Shown here: positions 30,874 to 39,607 of the stretch, in pieces
Layout of the letters: each line of letters opens with the position of its first letter
Position numbering within the stretch: the stretch's first letter is position 1
Source: Nocardioides sp. T2.26MG-1
GTDB lineage: Bacteria > Actinomycetota > Actinomycetes > Propionibacteriales > Nocardioidaceae
Assembly (NCBI RefSeq): GCF_950101795.1
Contig: NZ_CATNLZ010000012.1
Location: forward strand, 310,001-374,000
DNA: 64,000 bases
Direction of reading: 5' to 3'
Notes under the pieces: generated by a model
What the model saw: the letters and a program-made list of their open reading frames with translations, nothing else
Database searches by the model: none
Told to the model about the DNA's origin: nothing
Position numbers and translations under genes: made by a program

Positions 30874-33501
30874 GTGTTGAGCGGAGTGGTGCCACCGGCG
30901 CTCTGCCCGCCCGCCGTACTCGTGGTGAACGGGGCGGGGGCCGGCGAGCTGCTGTCGGCGAGCCTGAACGCTCTCACCGACCAGGTGCTCGCGACCCACG
31001 CTCCCACTCTCCCCGCCGCCCTCGAGACCCTCGCCGCGGGGACCTTCGACTGCGTCCTGGCCCACGTCGGGACGCCCGACGTCATCGCCGCCGACGTCGC
31101 CCACACCCTGCGGACCCGCGCCGGTGGCGCCGCCACCGTGCTCGTCGTCGACGACCACTGCGTGGTGCCCGACTCCCTCGAGGACCTCGCCGACCTGGTG
31201 CTGCGCGAGGGCGACCTCGAGGGCGACTGGCTGCGGCTGCTGCGGCGCGCGATCGAGCACGCCCGGGTCCGGACGTCGCTGCGCGAGGCGGAGGCCTCGG
31301 TCGCGCGGCTCGCCGGGATCATGGACTCGGTCGCCGACGCGGTGTTCACCACCACCGTGGACGGCCGGGTCGCGACCTGGAACGACGGCGCCGAGCGGCT
31401 CTACGGCTACCCTGCCTCCGAGATGGTCGGCCAGCACATGGCGGCGCTCCACCCGCCGGGCTCCGACGAGCCGCGGCGGATCCTCGCGATGGTGCGCTCC
31501 GGGCAGCCGATCCAGGGGCTCGACACCCTGCGGCGCACCAGCGACGGCCGGATGGCGCAGGTGTCGATCAGCGTCAGCGCCATCCCAGACGAGCACGGCG
31601 ACGTCGGCGGGCTCGTCGTCGTCGCCCGAGACATCAGCGACCGGCTCGAGCTCGAGGCCGAGCTGGTGCGCCAGACCATGCACGACGCGCTCACCGGGCT
31701 GCCCAACCGATCCTTCCTGACCTACCGGCTCACCCAGGCGCTCGCCGAGGGGCGCCGCCGCGGCGACCCGGTCGCCGTACTGCTCCTCGACCTCGACCAG
31801 TTCCGGGCCGCGAACGACGTGCACGGCCACCTGACCGGCGACCGGGTGCTCACCGAGGTCGCACTCCGGCTGCGGACGCTGGCCCGGCCGATCGACGCCG
31901 TCGCGCGCATCGGCGGCGACGAGTTCGTGCTGGTCTGCCCGGGCACCGACGTCGAGGCGGCCGGCCGGGTGGCCGAGCAGGTCATCGCGGCGATCAGCGC
32001 GCCGATCGCGGTCGACCACCGTGCCGTGCGCATCGGCGCCAGCGTCGGCATCGCCGTCTCGCCGCCGCTGGACTGCGACGCGGAGACCCTGCTCAAGCGC
32101 GCGGACGCCGCGATGTACGAGGCGAAGGCCCGGGGCCGCTCGCGCAGCCAGGTCTTCGACCCCGCGCTCGCCCGGCTCGCCGCCGACCAGCGCCTGCTGG
32201 CCGCCGACCTGCGCGCGGCCCTCGACGCCGACGGGCTCGAGCTGCACTACCAGCCCGTGGTCGACATCCGGACCGACCGGATCGTCGGCGTCGAGGCCCT
32301 CGCCCGGTGGCACCACGCGGTGCGGGGCGCCGTACCGCCCGGCACGTTCGTGCCGCTCGCCGAGGCGCACGGCTTCGTCTCCGACCTGGACCGGTGGGTC
32401 CTCGACCGGGCCTGCCACCAGACCGCCGCCGCCCTCAGCACCGGCGAGCTCGCGCCCGGGGTGCGGGTCGCGGTGAACCTCTCGGCCCGGTCGCTGGACG
32501 ACACCGGGCTCGTGGACATGGTGGCCGCGGCGCTGGACCGCTCCGGGCTGCCCGCCTCCGCGCTGGTCCTGGAGATCACCGAGACGGCCATCCTGCAGAA
32601 CCGCGACGCGGCGCGCACCTCGCTCGCCGGGCTGCGAGCCCTCGGCGCCGGGGTTTCGCTCGACGACTTCGGCACCGGCTACTCCTCGCTCAGCTTCCTG
32701 CGGGAGCTGCCGGTGACCGGCGTGAAGGTCGACCGCTCGTTCGTGCGCGACTCCGTCGAGCAGCCCAGCGACCGCGCGATCGTCGAGTCGATCATCCGGC
32801 TCGCGACCGGGCTGGGTCTGGAGACCATCGCCGAGGGCGTCGAGACCGAGGCGCAGCGCGACCTGCTGCGCGACCTCGGCTGCGCCCGCGCGCAGGGCTT
32901 CTGGTGGAGCCCCGCCGTGCCCATGTCGGAGCTCCCGGGCAGCCGGGCCGCGGCCCGGATGGCCCGGCTCGTCCCGGCCGAGGCGGTCGCGCCGGCGCGC
33001 CCGCTCCGGCGCTCCCGGCGGGTGGAGCCCGTCGTCGCCGCGGCCCGGACCACCGCCTGCTGCCTGCGCGGCGGCCTCGAGGCCGGACAGGCCTGGCTGG
33101 TCGTCGCGACCGACACCCGCCGCGAGGGCTTCGCCCGCGCGCTCGGTCCGCTGCACGCGAGCATGCTGGCCCGCGGCCAGCTCGTCGAGCTCGACGCCTA
33201 CGACACGCTGCGCAAGGTGACCGCTGCCGACGGTGGTCTCGACCCGGTGCGCTACGACCAGGTCGTCGGGGCGGCGCTGCGCCGTCTCGGCGCCGCCAGC
33301 GACCAGGTGGGCGTGCACGCCGAGTTCGGCCACGTCACCCGGCCGCTGCTCAGCCAGCAGGTCTCGTCCGACCTGCGGGCGCGGCTGCAGGGCGCGGCCC
33401 GGCTGACGCTGGCGTACGGCGACCACCCGGCGGACTGCTCCGCGCACGGCGGCGTCCTCGTCGCCGCGCGCCTCGCCGCCGACGGCTCGAGCGCCGTCTA
33501 G
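30874..33501 (+). CDS. PAS-GGDEF-EAL cyclic-di-GMP enzyme with a C-terminal MEDS-like domain
   Basis: 875-residue cytoplasmic protein. Order: a degenerate receiver-like region (1-125), PAS (about 148-259; GRVATWNDGAERLYGYPASE), GGDEF (about 270-430; intact RIGGDEF near 345), EAL (about 440-690; GVEALARWHH near 470, SLDDFGTGYSSLSFLRELPV, ETIAEGVET) and a MEDS-like sensory domain from about 735 (QAWLVVATDTRREGFARALG, QLVELDAYDTLRKVTAADGG). Both catalytic motifs are complete, so it could make or destroy c-di-GMP. GTG 30874 follows GGGAGGGAG. It is convergent with the PAS-GGDEF gene (4-bp overlap) and lies next to the pilus locus. MEDS fused to GGDEF-EAL is uncommon. Confidence 0.92.
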   Translation: MLSGVVPPALCPPAVLVVNGAGAGELLSASLNALTDQVLATHAPTLPAALETLAAGTFDCVLAHVGTPDVIAADVAHTLRTRAGGAATVLVVDDHCVVPDSLEDLADLVLREGDLEGDWLRLLRRAIEHARVRTSLREAEASVARLAGIMDSVADAVFTTTVDGRVATWNDGAERLYGYPASEMVGQHMAALHPPGSDEPRRILAMVRSGQPIQGLDTLRRTSDGRMAQVSISVSAIPDEHGDVGGLVVVARDISDRLELEAELVRQTMHDALTGLPNRSFLTYRLTQALAEGRRRGDPVAVLLLDLDQFRAANDVHGHLTGDRVLTEVALRLRTLARPIDAVARIGGDEFVLVCPGTDVEAAGRVAEQVIAAISAPIAVDHRAVRIGASVGIAVSPPLDCDAETLLKRADAAMYEAKARGRSRSQVFDPALARLAADQRLLAADLRAALDADGLELHYQPVVDIRTDRIVGVEALARWHHAVRGAVPPGTFVPLAEAHGFVSDLDRWVLDRACHQTAAALSTGELAPGVRVAVNLSARSLDDTGLVDMVAAALDRSGLPASALVLEITETAILQNRDAARTSLAGLRALGAGVSLDDFGTGYSSLSFLRELPVTGVKVDRSFVRDSVEQPSDRAIVESIIRLATGLGLETIAEGVETEAQRDLLRDLGCARAQGFWWSPAVPMSELPGSRAAARMARLVPAEAVAPARPLRRSRRVEPVVAAARTTACCLRGGLEAGQAWLVVATDTRREGFARALGPLHASMLARGQLVELDAYDTLRKVTAADGGLDPVRYDQVVGAALRRLGAASDQVGVHAEFGHVTRPLLSQQVSSDLRARLQGAARLTLAYGDHPADCSAHGGVLVAARLAADGSSAV

Positions 33502-35681
33502 CCTTCGCTGCCGGGGCCCGGGTCCTGGTCGGCGACCCCGACCCGGCCGCCGCCGCGCTGCTTGGCCCGGTACATCGCCTCGTCGGCCCGGCGGACCAGC
33601 TCGTCGAAGCCGTACGGCGGTGCCACGGCGATCCCGATGCTGAGGCTGGTCACGTGGTCGCGGCCGCCGACCCGCACCGGCTCCCGGCAGGCGTCGAGGA
33701 TGCGCTGCGCGACGACGAGCGCCTCCTCGATGCCGGTGTCCTCACAGATCACCGCGAACTCGTCGCCGCCCAGGCGGCCGACGGTGTCGGTCCCCCGCAC
33801 CGAGGCCAGCATCCGCTCGGCGACCTCGCGCAGCACGGTGTCGCCGGCCTCGTGCCCGAACCCGTCGTTGACCTGCTTGAACTCGTCGAGGTCCACGAAC
33901 AGCACCGCGGTGCCGCGACCCTCGAAGCGGCGCTGCCGGGCGGCGGCGGTCTCGAGGCGGTCGAAGAACAGGTAGCGGTTGGGCAGCGAGGTGACCGGGT
34001 CGTGCAGGGCGCGGCGGCGCAGCGCCCGCTCGGCGAGCCGGGCGTCGGTGACGTCGTAGACCGACACCAGGGAGCCCAGGTGGCCGTTGCGGCTGTTGAG
34101 CGGGCGGCGCGACACCTCGAGGATCCGCTCGCTGCCGTCGGGACGCAGGTGCACGACCTCGTGCGAGGCGACCTCCTCGGCGGAGCGCAGCTCGGGGAAA
34201 CCGAACAGCTCGCGCGGGTCCGCGCCGTACAACTCCTCGACGGTCCGCCCGACGATGTCGGCGGCGGTCTCGTTGGTGAACATCACCTTCCCCTCCGGGG
34301 AGGTCGCCATGATGCCCTCCTGGGCGGTCTCGACCATCGCCCGGTGCAGCGCCTCGGAGAGCCGCAGCGCCTCCTCGGTGCGCACCCGCTCGGTGACGTC
34401 GCGCAGGTTGGCGACGATGCCGCCGATCTCGGGGTCGTCGAGGCAGTTGGTCGCGGTGATCTCCATCCACCGCCAGCGCTGCTCGCCGTCGCGCACCCGC
34501 ATCACGACGTGCTCGGCGCTGCGCGGCTCGGCGAGCAGCCGGCCGCGCAGGCCGCCGACGGCCCGGGCGTCGGAGGGGTGCAGGAAGTCGGGGCCGCGGG
34601 CGAGCAGCACGTCCTCGGGAGGCAGGCGCAGCAGGCGCGCCAGCGCACCGGAGACGTAGACGATCCGCAGCCGGCGGTCCATCACGACGGCGGTCTCCCA
34701 CGCCCGCCGGGCCAACGCCTCGGTGATGCGGACCCGGGCCACGTCGGGATCGGCGGTGTCGTCGTCCCCGACCGCCCGGTCCCCGTGGTCGACCTCCGGA
34801 CCGACGCGGTCGACCCGGCCCAGCCAGCCGTCGAGGTCGTCGCCGTCGTCGAGGTCGCCGACGGACGCGGCGATCGCGTACGGGCGGCCCCCGGGCTCGC
34901 GCAGCAGCGCCGCGTCGAGGACCAGGCTGAGCTCGCGGTCCTCGGAGTCGCGGAACAGGCCGCGGTAGCTGATCGAGTCGATCTCCCCGGCTCCGAGGCG
35001 CTCGAACCGGGCGAGCACGTCCTCCGCGTCCACCGGGTCGACGAGGTCCACGACCTCACAGTCGGCGAACCAGCCCTCGCCGTGCCCGAACAGCTCGCAC
35101 CAGGCCGGGTTGACCGACTCGAGGTGGCCGTGCAGGTCGAGGATCGCCTGAGGGGTGGTGGCCTGGTCGAAGTGTGCGCGCGACATCTCCAGCGCGAGCG
35201 CGAGCTCGCGCTGCTCGTGCAGCTGGGCCGTCACGTCCCGCAGGATCACGACCACGCCGGTGATCACGTCGTCGGGCCCGCGCACGGGCCCGAGGGTGAC
35301 CTGGGCCGTGAACGTCGATCCGTCGCGGCGCAGGCCCTGGTCGATGTACGGCTCGACCCGGTCGCCCGCGAGCAGCCCGGCGACCGCGGCGTCGCGCCGG
35401 TCGCCGCCGTCCCCCGGGAACAGCACCGCGAACCCGCGGCCGGCGAGGTCACCGGCCCGCCAGCCCAGGACCTGCTCGATCGCGGGGCTCGCCCACGCGA
35501 TCACGGCGTCGGTGTCCAGCGAGAGGATGCAGTCGTGCGAGGTCGCGGCGATGCTCGCCAAGAGCTGCCCCTGGTCGATCTCGCGCATCTTTCCCCCGGA
35601 CGGCGAACAGGCCACGAGATCGTCTGCTCCCGAAGCGAGTGACACGAGCGGTTCGCCCAGCACCGCGCCGTTCCCCGTCAT
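33498..35681 (-). CDS. Multi-PAS diguanylate cyclase
   Basis: 727 residues without membrane spans. About four PAS modules (near 40-150, 165-280, 325-430 and 440-555; for example FVFTNETAADIVGRTVEELY-like MFTNETAADIVGRTVEEL) precede a GGDEF domain at about 560-715 with intact RLGGDEFAVI, so it should synthesise c-di-GMP in response to small ligands, redox or light sensed by the PAS units. No EAL domain. ATG 35681 is used; ATG 35588 (MREIDQGQLL) with GGGGGA upstream is an alternative. A WhiG-like promoter lies at 35829-35802, so this cyclase may be under the sigma factor that c-di-GMP itself controls. Confidence 0.92.
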   Translation of the reverse strand: MTGNGAVLGEPLVSLASGADDLVACSPSGGKMREIDQGQLLASIAATSHDCILSLDTDAVIAWASPAIEQVLGWRAGDLAGRGFAVLFPGDGGDRRDAAVAGLLAGDRVEPYIDQGLRRDGSTFTAQVTLGPVRGPDDVITGVVVILRDVTAQLHEQRELALALEMSRAHFDQATTPQAILDLHGHLESVNPAWCELFGHGEGWFADCEVVDLVDPVDAEDVLARFERLGAGEIDSISYRGLFRDSEDRELSLVLDAALLREPGGRPYAIAASVGDLDDGDDLDGWLGRVDRVGPEVDHGDRAVGDDDTADPDVARVRITEALARRAWETAVVMDRRLRIVYVSGALARLLRLPPEDVLLARGPDFLHPSDARAVGGLRGRLLAEPRSAEHVVMRVRDGEQRWRWMEITATNCLDDPEIGGIVANLRDVTERVRTEEALRLSEALHRAMVETAQEGIMATSPEGKVMFTNETAADIVGRTVEELYGADPRELFGFPELRSAEEVASHEVVHLRPDGSERILEVSRRPLNSRNGHLGSLVSVYDVTDARLAERALRRRALHDPVTSLPNRYLFFDRLETAAARQRRFEGRGTAVLFVDLDEFKQVNDGFGHEAGDTVLREVAERMLASVRGTDTVGRLGGDEFAVICEDTGIEEALVVAQRILDACREPVRVGGRDHVTSLSIGIAVAPPYGFDELVRRADEAMYRAKQRGGGRVGVADQDPGPGSEG

Positions 35682-35801
35682 GCTAATGGCCGATCCTTCC
35701 GGTCCTGAGAACTAATTCCAGAATCATGTCGCTGTCGCCCCCCGGTCGGCAGGAGAGTGCCCTGCGGCGCCGTGCGTCGGTTCCCCCTGTTGTTGCCTTC
35801 T

Positions 35802-35829
35802 TCATCGGCTCCGACGCGAGTCCGCTTGA
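35802..35829 (-). promoter_or_regulatory. Candidate WhiG promoter of the PAS-GGDEF gene
   Basis: Minus strand: TCAAG (35829-35825), 15 nt, GCCGATGA (35809-35802). The -10 matches the WhiG/FliA box GCCGATAA at 7 of 8 positions, and TCAA matches TAAA at 3 of 4. It lies 120 bp upstream of the start codon, in the gap after pilD. Confidence 0.75.
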
Positions 35830-35853
35830 GCGCGCGAGCCGCTGGGTTCGGAG

Positions 35854-36651
35854 TCAGCCGAGGCCGACGAGGCGAAGGTACGCCGCCGCGAGCGGCTCGC
35901 CCGCGAGCATGCCGATCGCGGCGCCGCTGAGCAGGAACGGCCCGTGCGGCACCTGGGACCCGGCGCGGGCGCGGCCGGAGAGCAGCAGGGCGATGCCGAC
36001 CACGGCACCGACCACGAAGCCGCTGCCGAGGCCGACGACGGCGGGACCCCAGCCGAGCCAACCGAGCGCCAGCCCGAGGACCGGGGCGAGCGCCACGTCG
36101 CCGAGCCCCATGCCGCGTCCGGCGGTGAGCAGCCAGATGCCGCCGTACACCGCCAGCCAGAGGCCGGCCGCCAGGAGCGCCGGCACGACCGGTTCGGCGC
36201 CGTGACGAGCGGTGTCGATGGCCAGGGCGATCACCGTGCCGACGGCCATCGCGCCGGTGATCGCGAACGGCAGCCGTCGGTGGTCGAGGTCGATCACGAA
36301 CAGCGCGACGCCCGCGGCCGCGACCACGAGCGCGGCGGCGGCGTACGGCGTGGAGCCGAAGCGCCAGCCGACACCGGCGAACAGCAGGCCGGAGGTGAGC
36401 TCGACGAGCGGGTAGCGAGCCGCGATCGGGGCGGCACAGTCGCGGCAGCGGCCGCGGAGCACCAGCCAGGAGAGCACCGGGACGTTGTCGCGGGGGCGCA
36501 CCGGGTGGGCGCACGCGGGGCAGGCCGAACCGGGCGAGACCAGGGACAGGCCGGCGGGAACCCGGTGGATCACGACGTTGAGGAACGAGCCGATCAGCAG
36601 CCCCAGCACGCCGAGGGTGACGAGCGCGACGGCGGGCAGGGCGGGCGTCAC
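35854..36651 (-). CDS. pilD: Prepilin peptidase / N-methyltransferase
   Basis: 265-residue A24 aspartic peptidase of the inner membrane. It cleaves type IV prepilins after the glycine before FTLIE and methylates the new N-terminus. The N-terminal methylase region has the zinc cysteines CPACAHPV and CRDCAAPI (residues about 44-75); the peptidase aspartates are in FVIDLDHRRLP and GMGLGDVALA. About eight hydrophobic segments follow. GTG 36651 overlaps the upstream stop codon by 4 nt. Last gene of the pilM operon; its substrates are encoded at 51374 and in the minor-pilin operon. Confidence 0.95.
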   Translation of the reverse strand: MTPALPAVALVTLGVLGLLIGSFLNVVIHRVPAGLSLVSPGSACPACAHPVRPRDNVPVLSWLVLRGRCRDCAAPIAARYPLVELTSGLLFAGVGWRFGSTPYAAAALVVAAAGVALFVIDLDHRRLPFAITGAMAVGTVIALAIDTARHGAEPVVPALLAAGLWLAVYGGIWLLTAGRGMGLGDVALAPVLGLALGWLGWGPAVVGLGSGFVVGAVVGIALLLSGRARAGSQVPHGPFLLSGAAIGMLAGEPLAAAYLRLVGLG

Positions 36652-37370
36652 CGCACCGGCTCCATCGCGGCGCGCAGCTGCTGCTGCTCGGCGGTGCCCA
36701 GCACGGCGACGAGGTCGTCGCGGACCAGGCCGGAGCGTGCGGACCGCGCGGCGGCCAGGTCCCAGCGGAGGTCGACGGTCACCAGCTCGTGGTCACCGGC
36801 GTCCACTGCCGCCTGCACGAGGTAGGCCTCGAAGGACGCGGAGTCGGCCTGGTCACCCAGCCGCGCGGCGGCGTCCCGCTCGCCCTCGGCCGCCAGCTGG
36901 TCCGCGATCGCCGAGCAGTCGGCGGCCGCCACCCGCAGCTCGTGCACGAGCTCGTCGGCCGAGTGTGCTCCCAGGCGGTCGCCGGCGGGCGACGCCGCGT
37001 CACCGGGGAGAGCCGGGAGCGCATCGTCGAGATGGGCGAGGTCGGCCAGCCGCCCGGTGAGCAGTCCGTGCACCGACTCGTCGAACGTCGTCACCATCGC
37101 ACCCCGAGCCGCCTCGACGATCGACCGCACGGTGACGGCGCCACGGGGCTGGGTGGCCACGGCCCCGATCGCCTCAGCGATCGAGTCGCCGATCGCGGCG
37201 AGCTGCAGGAGCGGCTCGGGAGCCTGGTCGAGCCCGTTCTCCCAGAGCAGCTCCTCGAGGACATGCACGTCCGCCGCCCAGGCCGCGAGCGCGGCGCGGC
37301 GCAGGTCACCGCGCTCGGCGTACCGGCGCGACAGGTCGGTGAAGTCGGCGCCACTGCGCACGTCGTCCAT
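36648..37370 (-). CDS. Hypothetical helical protein of the pilus operon
   Basis: 240 residues, no signal or membrane span. Mostly alpha helix (LSRRYAERGDLRRAALAAWA, LHLDDALPALPG-like acidic linker, VHELRVAAADCSAIADQLAA, EAYLVQAAVDAGDHELVTVD). No known family was recognised. ATG 37370 is chosen because GGAGG lies 6 nt upstream; GTG 37373 is adjacent and also possible. It sits between the proline-rich protein gene and pilD, overlapping pilD by 4 nt, so it is co-translated with the pilus machinery and probably serves it. Confidence 0.8.
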   Translation of the reverse strand: MDDVRSGADFTDLSRRYAERGDLRRAALAAWAADVHVLEELLWENGLDQAPEPLLQLAAIGDSIAEAIGAVATQPRGAVTVRSIVEAARGAMVTTFDESVHGLLTGRLADLAHLDDALPALPGDAASPAGDRLGAHSADELVHELRVAAADCSAIADQLAAEGERDAAARLGDQADSASFEAYLVQAAVDAGDHELVTVDLRWDLAAARSARSGLVRDDLVAVLGTAEQQQLRAAMEPVR

Positions 37371-37382
37371 CACGGTCCTCCC

Positions 37383-38087
37383 TCACGCGGCCGAGCGGCG
37401 CAGCCGCCGGCGCTGCCGGCGCGGCTCGACCACGGCCGGCGGTGGGACGGGGACCACGTGCTCGTCCTCGTCGGGCAGCGGAGGCTCGCCGACCTGCTGG
37501 ACGGGCGGATCCGTGGGCGGGTCGACGGGCGGGTCCGGGTGCAGCGCGAGGGGCGGGTCGGCCGGCGTGTCGATCACCGGGCGCGCGACGGGAGCCAGTG
37601 CCGCGACCCGCGACCCGGGCAGCACCGGTCGGGTCAGTCCGCCCGGCTGCTCGAGCCGGTCGAGGGCCGCGGTGAGCCGGTCCAGGACGTAGCGGGCGTC
37701 GACACCGGGTGCGCAGTCGCTGGAGACCGCGCGCACGGTGGCCCGGACCTGGGCACGGGACGACGCCAGGACGGTCGCCGCGTCCGTCGTGTTGCCGGCC
37801 GGGTCGTGTGCCGGCTCGGGCAGCTGCGCCAGGGCCGCCTCCAGGCACTGCACCTGGGCGCGCAACGTGCGGACCTCGACGCTCCGCCCGGCGGGCGCGA
37901 GCGTGTCGGGCTCGCCCACGTGGTCGTCCCCGTCCTCGGCGCCCCGGGGCTCGTCGGTCTCCACCGTCGCGGCCGGCCGGGCGCGCCGGCGCGTCGTGCG
38001 GAGCACGAGCAGCCCGAGGAGCGACAGGAGCATCAGGCCGAGGCCCCCGGCGAGGGCCGGCAGGTCGGCGTTCGCGAGCAGATCCAC
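37383..38087 (-). CDS. Single-span proline-rich protein of the pilus operon
   Basis: 234 residues. A hydrophobic helix (LAGGLGLMLLSLLGLLVL, about residues 12-30) is followed by RRRAR, then a charged coiled-coil stretch (VRTLRAQVQCLEAALAQL), a helical middle and a long proline/aspartate-rich tail (PDPPVDPPTDPPVQQVGEPP) ending in basic RRQRRRLRRSAA. The topology suggests a cytoplasmic tail after one membrane span. The position just after pilO, where pilP is found in Gram-negative operons, suggests an assembly or linker role, but no PilP homology was seen. Confidence 0.75.
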   Translation of the reverse strand: MDLLANADLPALAGGLGLMLLSLLGLLVLRTTRRRARPAATVETDEPRGAEDGDDHVGEPDTLAPAGRSVEVRTLRAQVQCLEAALAQLPEPAHDPAGNTTDAATVLASSRAQVRATVRAVSSDCAPGVDARYVLDRLTAALDRLEQPGGLTRPVLPGSRVAALAPVARPVIDTPADPPLALHPDPPVDPPTDPPVQQVGEPPLPDEDEHVVPVPPPAVVEPRRQRRRLRRSAA

Positions 38088-38090
38088 GGG

Positions 38091-38816
38091 TCATCCCTCC
38101 GGGTCGGTCGTGGCGGCGGTGCCGGTGGTCGTGCCGGCGGCGGGTGCGTCGTCGGGGTCCTCAACCGGGGACATCACGAACATGTCGCCGGTGATCGACG
38201 TCGTGAACACCCCGGCAGCCGGGTCGCCGCTCACGGAGACCGACGTGACGAGGTAGGCGCGCGGCATGTGCTCGAGGTTCTCCAGCAGCACCTGCGTCTG
38301 GTCGTAGCTGCCGGTCACGGCGACGGTCACGGTCTGGCGCGCCAACTGTGCACCGGCGGCCGGAGCCCCGGCCGCGCCGGCCGCTGGCGCACCGTCGGCT
38401 GCCGCGCCGCCCGCTGCCGCGCCGTCCGCTGCCGCGCCGTCGGCTGCGACACCGGCGGCGCCGATCACCGGAGGCGTGGGCGTGAGCGTGGTGACGCCCT
38501 GGGCGCCGATGCCGGCGTCGACGGCAGCCGTCGTGACGGCCTCGAACAACCCCGGCTGATCGGCCGTGGCCGGGAACTTCTGGGCCATCCGCCGGGCCGT
38601 GCGCCGGGTCTCGGGCAGCTGCTGCTGCTGCTTGACCAGCGAGGCGAGCTGGGTGGTGAGGACGGCGTTCTGGTCGCGGATGTCGGCCACCGACTGGCGC
38701 GTCTCGGCCAAGGTGGAGGTCTCCGGTCCCACGGCGACGGTCCAGCCGAGGGCGGCCACGACGAGCAGCCCGAGGCCACCCAGGACCTTGGTCGCGGTCG
38801 GTGAGGTCAGGTCCAT
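38091..38816 (-). CDS. pilO: Type IV pilus assembly protein PilO-like
   Basis: 241 residues: a membrane span near the N-terminus (LGGLGLLVVAALGWTVAVGP), a coiled coil (TLAETRQSVADIRDQNAVLT then TQLASLVKQQQQLP), and a ferredoxin-like domain (TVTVAVTGSYDQTQVLLENL, AYLVTSVSVSGDPAAGVFTT). PilO pairs with PilN to connect the motor complex with the envelope. An alanine/glycine repeat linker (AAGVAADGAAADGAAAGGAA) at about 127-160 is unusual. The ATG overlaps the pilN stop codon by one base (TGATG). Confidence 0.88.
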   Translation of the reverse strand: MDLTSPTATKVLGGLGLLVVAALGWTVAVGPETSTLAETRQSVADIRDQNAVLTTQLASLVKQQQQLPETRRTARRMAQKFPATADQPGLFEAVTTAAVDAGIGAQGVTTLTPTPPVIGAAGVAADGAAADGAAAGGAAADGAPAAGAAGAPAAGAQLARQTVTVAVTGSYDQTQVLLENLEHMPRAYLVTSVSVSGDPAAGVFTTSITGDMFVMSPVEDPDDAPAAGTTTGTAATTDPEG

Positions 38817-39607
38817 CAGGGCTGCCCTCCTCCGTCGGCCTGGGTCGCGGCGTCGGTCTCCCCGGCAGCGGGCGCCGCCGCGGGTCCGCCCGGCGCGGTC
38901 GGGACCGTGGGGTCGCCGTACCGGCCGCTGTAGGCCTTCTCCGAGAGCCCGACGGACCCGCTGAAGGTCACCGCCTCGCTGTCGGCGGTGGTCGTCGTGG
39001 AGATGAACGGCTCCACGAACAGTCCGGAGTGGCCGAGGGCGATCACCAGCTCGCCGACCTCGGCGCGGCTGGTGGCGGTGCCGGAGAGCTGCACGCAGCC
39101 CACGACGACACGGGTGTTGAACGGGTCGGGGCCGGGGCAGGCGGCGCCGTCGGTCGCCGGGGCCGCACCGGGTACGGCGGCTCCGGTGACCGCGACCGCG
39201 AGCGTGGTCAGCCGGGCGCCGACCGGGAGCGCGTCGCGCACGCCGGCGAGCACGTCGCTGACCCACACCTCGCCGGCCATGGTCGCCGCGACGGTGCGCT
39301 CCTGGAGCGCGACGCCGTTGACGAAGGTCCGCACGGGTGCGAGCAGCTCGGTCTGCGCGGTCAGCCGCTGGCTCTGGGCCTGCTCGACCTCGACGAGCTT
39401 CTCCTGCTGCGACACCCGGACGTGCTGGGCACCCCAGCCCAGGCCGACGAGCAGGACCAGCACGAACGCGGCGGCCAGGAAGCGCTGGCGCAGGCGCCGC
39501 GCCGCGAGCCGGTCGAACTGGGACTGGGAGAGCAGGTTGACGGCCGGCATCGTGGCGTCGACGTCCGCGACGGGCCGGATGCGGGCGCGCTGGTGGGTGA
39601 GCCTCAC
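38816..39607 (-). CDS. pilN: Type IV pilus assembly protein PilN-like
   Basis: 263 residues. MPAVNLLSQSQFDRLAARRL near residue 20 is the conserved PilN segment that binds PilM, followed by one membrane span (FLAAAFVLVLLVGLGWGAQH), a coiled coil and a ferredoxin-like domain (VQLSGTATSRAEVGELVIAL then GHSGLFVEPFISTTTTADSE). GTG 39607 overlaps the pilM stop by 4 nt, so translation is coupled. The tail is proline- and alanine-rich. Confidence 0.9.
   Translation of the reverse strand: MRLTHQRARIRPVADVDATMPAVNLLSQSQFDRLAARRLRQRFLAAAFVLVLLVGLGWGAQHVRVSQQEKLVEVEQAQSQRLTAQTELLAPVRTFVNGVALQERTVAATMAGEVWVSDVLAGVRDALPVGARLTTLAVAVTGAAVPGAAPATDGAACPGPDPFNTRVVVGCVQLSGTATSRAEVGELVIALGHSGLFVEPFISTTTTADSEAVTFSGSVGLSEKAYSGRYGDPTVPTAPGGPAAAPAAGETDAATQADGGGQP

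Noticed and set aside
30813..35642. 1609-codon plus-strand open frame
   Set aside because: It crosses both c-di-GMP genes out of frame and is Arg/Pro/Ala-rich without motifs.
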